The notes beneath the pieces were generated by a model. The model searched no databases and had not been told where the DNA came from. It saw only the letters and a list, made by a program, of their open reading frames with translations. From an uncultured Loktanella sp. (GTDB lineage Bacteria; Pseudomonadota; Alphaproteobacteria; Rhodobacterales; Rhodobacteraceae), in assembly GCA_913061335.1 (NCBI GenBank), contig CAJXTP010000072.1, positions 1-11,928 of the forward strand: DNA of 11,928 bases. Direction: 5' to 3'. Shown here piece after piece: positions 1 to 6,292 of this stretch (position 1 is the stretch's first letter; every line of letters starts with the position of its first letter). Position numbers and translations under genes: made by a program.

Positions 1-30
1 TCGGCAGCGTCAGATGTGTATAAGAGACAG
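1..30 (+). other. Library adapter (Nextera Read 1 end), not genomic
   Basis: Bases 12-30 are the 19-bp Tn5 mosaic end AGATGTGTATAAGAGACAG, preceded by the 3' part of the Nextera Read 1 primer (TCGGCAGCGTC). This is tagmentation adapter left on the end of the molecule. It contains an ATG at 14 that reads in frame into topA and would give a false N-terminus (MCIRDS). Confidence 0.98.
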
Positions 31-2611
31 TAACTATACTGTGTTGGCGTCTTACGGACACGTCCGAGACCTGCCGCCGAAAGATGGCTCTGTTCTGCCG
101 GACGAAGATTTTCACATGAAATGGGAAATCGGCGCCGACAGTAAAAAACATATTAAGGCGATTGTTGACGCACTAAAAAACGACAACGAACTGATCCTCG
201 CGACCGACCCCGACCGTGAAGGCGAGGCCATCAGTTGGCACCTGACGGAGACATTGCTCGCGAAAAAAGCGATCAAAAAAGACACCCCAGTTAGCCGCGT
301 CGTGTTCAACGCGATCACCAAAACTGCCGTGACCGAAGCGATGAAAAACCCACGCCAAGTTGACGCACCATTGGTCGAGGCATATTTGGCCCGCCGTGCG
401 CTTGATTATCTTGTGGGCTTCAACCTGTCCCCTGTTCTGTGGCGTAAACTGCCCGGTTCACGGTCTGCTGGTCGTGTGCAATCGGTCACCCTGCGGATCA
501 TCTGCGAACGCGAGATAGAAATCGAAGCGTTCAAAAACCGCGAATACTGGTCCGTCAAAGCGCTGCTGGAAAACCCGCGCGGTGCAACTTATGATGCGCG
601 TCTGACCCATTTGGCTGGCAAAAAGCTTGATAAATTCGATATTTCAGACGCCACCCAAGCCGAATTGGCCGTGCAAGCGATCAACAGCCGCGATTTGACC
701 GTGCAATTGGTCGAGGCGAAGCCCGCCAGTCGCAACCCGTCGCCACCGTTTATGACCTCAACATTACAGCAAGAGGCCAGCCGCAAATTTGGCTTTGGTG
801 CCCGCCAAACCATGTCCGTCGCCCAGCGTTTATACGAGGCTGGCTTGATCACTTACATGCGGACCGACGGCATCGACATGGCACCAGAAGCCGTGGTTCA
901 AGCCCGCGAGGCCATCGGCAAGAAATTTGGCGCCGACTATGTACCCGCCGAGGCTCGCGTCTATAAAAACAAGGCAAAGAACGCCCAAGAAGCCCACGAA
1001 TGTGTGCGCCCAACTGACCTCATGGTCAGCATGGAAGACGCCAAAATCGTCGATTCCGATCAACGCAAGCTTTACGATCTGGTCTATAAACGCACCATCG
1101 CCAGCCAAATGGCCGCCGCCCGTATGGAACGCACAGCCGTTGATATAGGCTCTGCTGACGGTCAGGTTATGCTGCGCGCAAACGGTCAAGTGATGCTGTT
1201 TGACGGCTTCCTTGCGGTCTATGAAGAAGGCAAAGACGACGCGGTCGTTGACGACGATGACAAGCGCCTGCCGCAGATCGCCCAAGGCGAGCCATCGGCC
1301 AAGAAAACCGTCGAGAACGAGCAGCATTTCACCCAACCGCCGCCGCGTTATACCGAGGCCACGCTGGTCAAACGCATGGAAGAATTGGGCATTGGCCGCC
1401 CGTCGACCTATGCGTCGATCGTGACCACTATTCAGGATCGCGGCTATGTTGAAAAAGACAAAAACCGGCTGATCCCGCAGGATAAGGGCCGCTTGGTCAC
1501 CGCATTCCTGACCAATTATTTCAACAAATACATCGGCTATGACTTTACCGCCGATCTAGAAAACCAGCTTGACGAAGTCAGCGCAGGCAATGCCGATTAT
1601 AAAAAGGTACTGAGCAACTTCTGGAATGATTTCTCGGCTGCGATTGCCGAAACTTCCGAGCTGCGGATCACTGAAGTCCTTGAAAAAATTAACGAAGTTC
1701 TGGAACCACACCTGTTTCCACCGTTAGAAGACGGCGGCGACCCCCGCCTTTGCCAAAACTGCGGTATTGGTCGGTTGTCGATGCGCACGGCGCGGTCTGG
1801 CGGCGCATTCATTGGCTGTTCCAACTACCCCGAATGCCGCTACACGCGCCCGTTTGGCCCGCCAAACCTTGAGGCCGAAGCATCCGCAATCCCGCCCGAG
1901 GGCAAACTGCTTGGCGAAGATGCGGGTGATCCAATCCGCGTATTCAAAGGCCGATTTGGCCCCTACGTGCAGCGCGGCGAAGTGACAGAAGACAACAAAA
2001 AGCCACCGCGCCAAGGTGTGCCTGAAGGCTGGGATCCAGAAGAGATCGGAATTGAGGACGCGCTAAAGCTGCTCGAGTTACCGCGCCTCGTCGGGACCCA
2101 TCCCGAAGATGGCATCAATGTTTGGGCCAATTTGGGCCGCTACGGTCCTTACCTGAAACACGCGGAATCCACATCATTTAAGGGTGGCACAAACGCCAAC
2201 TTGCCGGGCATCGAAGACGTCTGGACTGTTGGCATGAACCACGCCGTGCAACTTTTGGCCGAAAAAATTGCAAGCCGTGGTAGCCGTGGCAAGGCCGCTG
2301 CGCCGATCCACGAACTGGGTGATCACCCAGAGGCAGGTGGTCCGGTCAACATCTATGACGGTAAATATGGGCCCTACGTGAAGTGGGAAAAGATCAACGC
2401 GACGATCCCCGACACGATTGAACCTGCTGACCTAACATTGGCCCACGCCGTTGATCTGATCGACGAACGTGCTGCCAAGACAGGTAAAAAGGTTGCCAAG
2501 AAAAAGGCGCCTGCAAAGAAGAAGGCTGCTGCTAAGAAACCCGCTGCGAAAAAGCCCGCCGCCAAAAAAGCCGCCGCGCCCAAGAAAAAGCCCGCTGCAA
2601 AGAAAGAGTAA
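31..2611 (+). CDS. topA: DNA topoisomerase I (TopA), 5'-truncated
   Basis: Type IA topoisomerase that relaxes negatively supercoiled DNA by single-strand cleavage and passage. The native 5' end is missing. The first complete native codon is at 32, and about 20 N-terminal residues are absent judging from the usual start of the family. Visible in order: the Toprim acidic motif DPDRE (codons from 206); the active-site tyrosine in LITYMRTD (codon 854-856), which forms the 5'-phosphotyrosyl link; a four-cysteine zinc ribbon (Cys codons at 1751, 1760, 1817, 1835; C-x2-C-x18-C-x5-C); three C-terminal GPYV/GPYL repeats (about 1939-1980, 2116-2160, 2347-2390); and a 44-residue tail with 20 lysines (about 2480-2608). 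The tail resembles histone H1 and is expected to bind DNA and aid processivity. An ATG at 14 would open the same frame but lies in adapter and is not a start. Confidence 0.96.
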
Positions 2612-2618
2612 TCTTTCA

Positions 2619-2650
2619 CGGATATCTTGCAGCCGGTTGCAAGATATCCG
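2619..2650 (+). terminator. Hairpin after topA
   Basis: A perfect 13-bp inverted repeat (CGGATATCTTGCA / TGCAAGATATCCG) encloses the 6-nt loop GCCGGT, starting 8 bases after the topA stop. No T-tract follows, so it is either a weak or Rho-assisted terminator or a 3'-end-protecting hairpin. A small GCTGC-ATC-GCAGC stem follows directly at 2650-2662. Confidence 0.6.
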
Positions 2651-2669
2651 CTGCATCGCAGCATTGTGT

Positions 2670-2699
2670 TTGACTCTGGCTCAACTGCGCGGCAACAAT
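2670..2699 (+). promoter_or_regulatory. Candidate sigma-70-type promoter for scoAB
   Basis: TTGACT (2670-2675) and AACAAT (2694-2699) are separated by 18 bp and lie between the topA hairpin and scoA. The -35 matches consensus at 5 of 6 bases and the -10 at 4 of 6. Transcription would start near 2706, leaving a short leader with the GGAGG site at 2713-2717. This is pattern recognition only. Confidence 0.4.
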
Positions 2700-2722
2700 C
2701 CGCGTAACAACCGGAGGACTCC

Positions 2723-3418
2723 ATGAAAAAGATTTATCCCAATGCCGCGGCCGCCCTCGGCGGGCTTTTGCACGACGGCATGTTTATCGCATCCGGCGGC
2801 TTTGGCCTATGCGGTATCCCTGAACTGCTACTTGAGGCCATCAAAACTGCAGGCACCAAGGACCTGACATTTGCGTCCAACAACGCGGGCGTCGACGATT
2901 TCGGGATCGGTATTTTGCTGCAAACCAAACAGGTCAAAAAGATGATCAGCTCTTATGTTGGTGAAAACGCCGAATTCATGCGCCAGTATTTGTCCGGCGA
3001 ACTTGAACTGGAATTCAACCCACAAGGCACATTGGCCGAACGTATGCGCGCTGGCGGCTGTGGCATTCCGGGGTTCTACACGAAGACAGGCGTCGGCACC
3101 GTGATCGCCGACGGCAAGGAACACAAAGACTTCAACGGTCAGACCTACATCTTAGAAGAAGGCATCGTTGCCGATCTGGCGATTGTGAAAGCATGGAAAG
3201 CCGACGCGACGGGCAACCTGATGTTCCGCAAAACTGCGCGCAACTTTAACCCGCCTGCCGCGATGTGCGGTAAAATCTGCGTGGTAGAAGTAGAAGAGAT
3301 CGTTGAAACGGGATCAATGGACCCCGACCACATCCACCTGCCCGGCATTTATGTGCACCGCATTATTCAGGGCAACCACGAAAAGCGGATCGAACAACGC
3401 ACAGTAAGGAGCGCCTGA
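2723..3418 (+). CDS. scoA: 3-oxoacid CoA-transferase subunit A (ScoA)
   Basis: Alpha subunit of a succinyl-CoA:3-ketoacid CoA-transferase (SCOT type). The enzyme moves CoA from succinyl-CoA to acetoacetate or a related 3-oxoacid and so feeds ketone-body or polyhydroxybutyrate breakdown products into acetyl-CoA; it is cytoplasmic. The 231-residue length is usual for the bacterial subunit. The family glycine motif DGMFIASGGFGLCGIP is near residues 18-33. The ATG at 2723 has GGAGG at 2713-2717, five bases upstream. It is followed after one base by scoB, and the two form a tight operon. The scoA/scoB assignment is preferred over atoD/atoA because of overall resemblance to alphaproteobacterial SCOT subunits; the exact 3-oxoacid substrate cannot be read from the sequence. 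Confidence 0.92.
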   Translation: MKKIYPNAAAALGGLLHDGMFIASGGFGLCGIPELLLEAIKTAGTKDLTFASNNAGVDDFGIGILLQTKQVKKMISSYVGENAEFMRQYLSGELELEFNPQGTLAERMRAGGCGIPGFYTKTGVGTVIADGKEHKDFNGQTYILEEGIVADLAIVKAWKADATGNLMFRKTARNFNPPAAMCGKICVVEVEEIVETGSMDPDHIHLPGIYVHRIIQGNHEKRIEQRTVRSA

Positions 3419-3419
3419 T

Positions 3420-4043
3420 ATGTGGGATCGCAATCAAATGGCGGAGCGCGCCGCACAAGAACTGCAAGACGGCTGGTATGTGAACCTTGGCATCGGCATC
3501 CCGACGCTGGTCAGCAATTACATCCCCGAAGGCATCGAAGTCACGCTGCAATCGGAAAACGGCATGCTCGGCATGGGCCCCTTCCCTGTTTCGGGCGATG
3601 AAGACGCGGACCTTATCAATGCAGGCAAGCAGACCATCACTGAGCTGCCCCAAACAGCGTACTTTGACAGCGCGCAATCATTTGGCATGATCCGTGGCGG
3701 CAAAATCGCCATGGCCATCCTTGGCGCCATGGAAGTCGCTGAAAACGGCGATTTGGCCAACTGGATGATCCCCGGCAAGCTGGTCAAAGGCATGGGCGGT
3801 GCAATGGATCTGGTTGCAGGCGTTGGCCGCGTTGTTGTCGTGATGGATCACACCAACAAACATGGTGACAGCAAAGTGCTGAAATCCTGCACCCTGCCGC
3901 TGACCGGTCAGTCTGTCGTGCACCGGATCATCACCAACCTTGGTGTTCTGGACGTCGTCGAAGGTGGTTTGCAGATCGTGGAAACAGCTGATGGCGTGTC
4001 CGAGCAGCAATTGCGCGACGCGACAGAGGCCACAATCGTCTAA
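3420..4043 (+). CDS. scoB: 3-oxoacid CoA-transferase subunit B (ScoB)
   Basis: Beta subunit of the same CoA-transferase, 207 residues, carrying the catalytic residue. The second CoA-transferase signature is present as LQSENGMLG, and Glu46 in SENG is the expected nucleophile that forms the glutamyl-CoA thioester. Other family stretches are NLGIGIPTLVSNYIP near residue 22 and KGMGGAMDLVAG in the second half. The start ATG at 3420 lies one base after the scoA stop. AAGGAG at 3406-3411, inside the end of scoA, provides the ribosome-binding site with 8-base spacing, so translation is probably coupled. The gene ends 15 bases before the end of the convergent transglycosylase gene, and no clear intrinsic terminator is visible between them. 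Confidence 0.93.
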   Translation: MWDRNQMAERAAQELQDGWYVNLGIGIPTLVSNYIPEGIEVTLQSENGMLGMGPFPVSGDEDADLINAGKQTITELPQTAYFDSAQSFGMIRGGKIAMAILGAMEVAENGDLANWMIPGKLVKGMGGAMDLVAGVGRVVVVMDHTNKHGDSKVLKSCTLPLTGQSVVHRIITNLGVLDVVEGGLQIVETADGVSEQQLRDATEATIV

Positions 4044-4058
4044 CTAAATATAGCCCCC

Positions 4059-4901
4059 TCAGGCGCCGTTGTTGTGAAACACGCATCCATCCGTCATTAA
4101 CTCTGGCGGCGTCTGACAAAGCCCCCTTGCAACTGTCCACGCCGCCAAAACCTTTGGCACATATGCGCGGGTCTCGGCAAACGGCGGCACCCCTGCATTA
4201 TCGCGCACAGACCCTTCACCCGCATTATACCCTGCAAGGACAAGGATCGGATCATTGTCAAAATGGTTCATCAACCATGCAAGATAGGCAACGCCGGCTT
4301 TAATATTCTCGGCGGGGTCCAACCGGTCCGTTACACCGAACCGTGCGGCAGTGGCTGGCATAAGCTGCATGAGACCCTGCGCACCAGCGTGGCTTTCGGC
4401 CTCAATCTTACCCGCGCTTTCAATTGAAATCAGTGCAAGAACCAAAGCAGGCGATACATCGGTGCCAACGGTCGCACGCAAAATGTCGAGCCCGTGCAGG
4501 TTTGCGATCTCTTGTAAGGTCTGCAAGCGCGGCGTCGGAACGCCCATACCATCAGGTGCATTATCAATAGCGCGCACCGCAAGTTCCAAACGCCCAGGTC
4601 GGCTGTCTGACAAATCAGGCGATACAGCCAGCCAAAACCATTCCAATCCCGTCACCTTTGGCGTCGTGGGCACGTCAGGCTGCCCAGCAATGGCAGTTCC
4701 TGCTGCTGCAGGTGCCGCAGGCCCACTTGGCGCATTGGGATCAATTTGGACGGTGATACGCGGCGTCGCCGAGTTTTGGCTCGGAACAGTCACGCGCTTA
4801 AATGAAAAATCAGCCTGAAGACGCGTCGAGTCCGCGCCAACTGGCGACGCCGCCACAACCAAGGACGCAGTCACCCCATATAGATAGCCTGAAAGCTTCA
4901 C
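4059..4901 (-). CDS. Secreted lytic transglycosylase (SLT domain)
   Basis: A periplasmic peptidoglycan-cleaving enzyme, 280 residues, that cuts the MurNAc-GlcNAc bond with formation of 1,6-anhydroMurNAc. A short hydrophobic signal peptide spans about residues 1-23 (…SPVGA before DS). A proline/alanine-rich linker follows (about 45-80). The C-terminal SLT (goose-lysozyme-like) domain carries the catalytic glutamate in LISIESAGK (Glu161), the GAQGLMQLMP motif (173-182) and AGYNAGEG (223-230). Cys262 and Cys273 could form a disulfide. The start is GTG at 4901, chosen because it directly precedes the signal peptide; the upstream Shine-Dalgarno match is weak (GAGG, about 11 bases away). It is divergent from the Flp pilins, so it may open the wall locally for the pilus machine. 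That role is inference, and a general turnover enzyme is the alternative. Confidence 0.88.
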   Translation of the reverse strand: MKLSGYLYGVTASLVVAASPVGADSTRLQADFSFKRVTVPSQNSATPRITVQIDPNAPSGPAAPAAAGTAIAGQPDVPTTPKVTGLEWFWLAVSPDLSDSRPGRLELAVRAIDNAPDGMGVPTPRLQTLQEIANLHGLDILRATVGTDVSPALVLALISIESAGKIEAESHAGAQGLMQLMPATAARFGVTDRLDPAENIKAGVAYLAWLMNHFDNDPILVLAGYNAGEGSVRDNAGVPPFAETRAYVPKVLAAWTVARGLCQTPPELMTDGCVFHNNGA

Positions 4902-5257
4902 TTTATCGCCCGCCTCATCTTTTTATTAAGATGATAATTACATTTTCAGCGGCACGTTACGACAAAAAATGGAAACATTAGGCCTAAATGGGGCCGATTG
5001 GACGCATCTCGCGACCAATTCACGATGTATCGACATCAAATTTCGAATAGATAATTATGTAAAATCATACCATTAGCAATTTTTAGGCACTTTCTCGAGG
5101 ACTTCTCAAAAACACACGATTTCTGACAAATTCCTGCCCCATTCAAAGGGCAAAACATAACCAAGCCAAGACGGGGATTGAGCCAATACGAGGCCGGTTC
5201 AATTAGATCCGACAAGGTTTGAATTGAAATCTAACCATACCCTGAGGAGGGCCTACA
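4902..5257. promoter_or_regulatory. Divergent intergenic region between transglycosylase and first pilin
   Basis: These 356 bp separate two divergent genes and should hold both promoters. The left part (4920-5090) is AT-rich. The right part (from 5115) is the start of the exact repeat and acts as leader for the pilin. A 7-bp inverted repeat (TTCAATT 5198-5204, AATTGAA 5222-5228) lies 30 bases before the pilin start codon. A possible -35 TTGAGC (5178-5183) has no good -10 partner, so I do not fix a promoter. No CtrA-type TTAA-N7-TTAA site was seen by eye. No credible gene is present. Confidence 0.5.
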
Positions 5258-5484
5258 ATGTTTAACTTTATCAAAAACTTCAAAAATGACGAATCCGGCG
5301 CAGTAACAGTTGATTGGGTTGTTTTGACAGCTGCAATCGTTCTGCTTGGCGCAGTTGTTGGTTCCGCTGTTAAATCTGGCGCAACAGACTTGGCTAACGA
5401 TGTTGGCGGCGACATGACCGCACTTGTTACTCCTTAATCTTCACTGATTATCGGATTGGGCCGCTCCACACATCGTGGGCGGCC
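5115..5484 (+). repeat. Direct repeat, copy 1 (complete pilin unit, 370 bp)
   Basis: Bases 5115-5484 are identical, position by position, to 5547-5916. The unit holds about 143 bp of leader, the ribosome-binding site, the whole pilin gene and the stem of its terminator. Similarity extends left to 5103 with two mismatches in 12 bases and ends on the right at the terminator T-run. The offset between copies is 432 bp. Confidence 0.98.
5258..5437 (+). CDS. Flp-type (type IVb) pilin, copy 1
   Basis: A 59-residue prepilin, the structural subunit of the Flp pilus. A short charged leader (MFNFIKNFKNDESG) is followed by AVTVDWVVLTAAIVLLGAVV, a hydrophobic helix typical of Flp/Fap pilins. The prepilin peptidase should cut after Gly14, leaving Ala15 at +1 and Asp19-Trp20 at +5/+6, where the classical family has Glu-Tyr. 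AGGAGG at 5245-5250, seven bases before the ATG, is a strong ribosome-binding site. Codons are strongly biased to GTT, GCA, GCT and GGC, as expected of a highly expressed structural protein. The gene carries its own terminator, so it is probably monocistronic. The protein is identical to that encoded by the second copy. Confidence 0.95.
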   Translation: MFNFIKNFKNDESGAVTVDWVVLTAAIVLLGAVVGSAVKSGATDLANDVGGDMTALVTP

Positions 5485-5489
5485 TTTTT
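5458..5489 (+). terminator. Intrinsic terminator after pilin copy 1
   Basis: The stem GGCCGC-T-CCAC / GTGG-GCGGCC (5459-5469 with 5475-5484, one bulged T) has loop ACATC and is followed by TTTTT (5485-5489). It ends the first pilin transcript about 20 bases after its stop codon. Confidence 0.88.
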
Positions 5490-5546
5490 CGTTTTTGGGC
5501 GAGGCGTCACGCTATAAGTAAATAGACATTTAATTTCTCAAAATCG

Positions 5547-5916
5547 CACGATTTCTGACAAATTCCTGCCCCATTCAAAGGGCAAAACATAACCAAGCCA
5601 AGACGGGGATTGAGCCAATACGAGGCCGGTTCAATTAGATCCGACAAGGTTTGAATTGAAATCTAACCATACCCTGAGGAGGGCCTACAATGTTTAACTT
5701 TATCAAAAACTTCAAAAATGACGAATCCGGCGCAGTAACAGTTGATTGGGTTGTTTTGACAGCTGCAATCGTTCTGCTTGGCGCAGTTGTTGGTTCCGCT
5801 GTTAAATCTGGCGCAACAGACTTGGCTAACGATGTTGGCGGCGACATGACCGCACTTGTTACTCCTTAATCTTCACTGATTATCGGATTGGGCCGCTCCA
5901 CACATCGTGGGCGGCC
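5547..5916 (+). repeat. Direct repeat, copy 2 (complete pilin unit, 370 bp)
   Basis: Exact second copy of 5115-5484. The two are separated by 62 bp (5485-5546) made of the copy-1 terminator T-run and an AT-rich stretch whose last 12 bases (5535-5546) resemble the sequence before copy 1. Just after the repeat, copy 2 has one extra C before its T-run. Confidence 0.98.
5690..5869 (+). CDS. Flp-type (type IVb) pilin, copy 2
   Basis: A 59-residue prepilin identical to copy 1 in protein and in every base, including silent positions. It has the same cleavage site (after Gly14, motif GAVTVDW), the same hydrophobic helix and the same strong AGGAGG site seven bases upstream (5677-5682). Because leader and terminator are also copied, it is an independent transcription unit if the promoter lies within the 143 bp of copied leader. 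The likely effect is a higher dose of major pilin. Identity at all sites points to a recent duplication or to gene conversion that keeps the copies the same. Confidence 0.95.
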   Translation: MFNFIKNFKNDESGAVTVDWVVLTAAIVLLGAVVGSAVKSGATDLANDVGGDMTALVTP

Positions 5917-5922
5917 CTTTTT
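5890..5922 (+). terminator. Intrinsic terminator after pilin copy 2
   Basis: Same bulged stem and ACATC loop as after copy 1. An added C at 5917 pairs with G5890 and lengthens the base of the stem by one G-C pair; TTTTT (5918-5922) follows. It isolates the two main pilin units from the third pilin and cpaB. Confidence 0.88.
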
Positions 5923-6038
5923 CGTTAGTATCGGCATTGCAAATTCACGCAAATAGCACCGAACCGCCACCAATCTGCCGCATTTTGGAGCAATTATTCC
6001 CATAGCCACCAGTAAACTTAGTATGTATCGGAAAACTC

Positions 6039-6218
6039 ATGCGAAGCCATTTTAAGCGATTCCTTATAGACCAATCAGGTGCCGTTTCTACCGATTGGGT
6101 CGTCCTAACAGCCGCGATCACCATAATGGCCGGGGCCATCGCTCTTACTGTAAAAAACCATACAGTTGATGCGGGCCAAGACCTTCAAGTGTATGTTCAG
6201 TCCCACATTACCGAATAA
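6039..6218 (+). CDS. Diverged Flp-type pilin-like protein
   Basis: A 59-residue protein, the same length as the two main pilins but diverged. It keeps the leader length and the processing motif exactly in register (Gly14 then AVSTDWVVLTAAI), followed by a hydrophobic segment (TIMAGAIALTV) and a more polar tail (DAGQDLQVYVQSHITE). The leader is more basic (MRSHFKRFLIDQSG). Prepilin peptidase should process it, so it could be a minor pilin or pseudopilin; a lower-expressed paralogue is the alternative. Codons such as CGA, ATA and CTA are used, unlike the biased codons of the main pilins. Only a weak GGA site precedes the ATG (6030-6032). It lies 74 bases before cpaB with no terminator between, so the two may share a transcript. 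Confidence 0.82.
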   Translation: MRSHFKRFLIDQSGAVSTDWVVLTAAITIMAGAIALTVKNHTVDAGQDLQVYVQSHITE

Positions 6219-6292
6219 CGGTCGCACAAAAGCGATCATAATCCAGCGGCCCCTCGCAGTGGCTGCCAAGAAAATTGAAAAGAGGTACGAAA

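Noticed and set aside
830..1336. 168-codon minus-strand reading frame inside topA
   Set aside because: It overlaps conserved TopA sequence including the active-site tyrosine region and has no recognisable features.
4969..5076. 35-codon plus-strand reading frame in the gap before the first pilin
   Set aside because: It has no ribosome-binding site, no recognisable content and lies in the AT-rich divergent promoter region.
4902..5257. CtrA-type (TTAA-N7-TTAA) regulatory site before the pilin genes
   Set aside because: No properly spaced pair was found by eye here, nor in the gaps before cpaB, cpaC or cpaE.
5203..5847. Two identical 70-codon minus-strand reading frames across the pilin units
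   Set aside because: They are antisense shadows of the pilin genes, have no family resemblance and are identical only because the repeats are.
5103..5916. Possible CRISPR or other repeat array
   Set aside because: Only two copies of 370 bp, each containing a complete gene and terminator. This is a tandem gene duplication.
6275..6292. Upstream TTG start for cpaB, six codons earlier
   Set aside because: The ATG at 6293 has AGAGG seven bases upstream, and that site would lie inside the gene if TTG were used.
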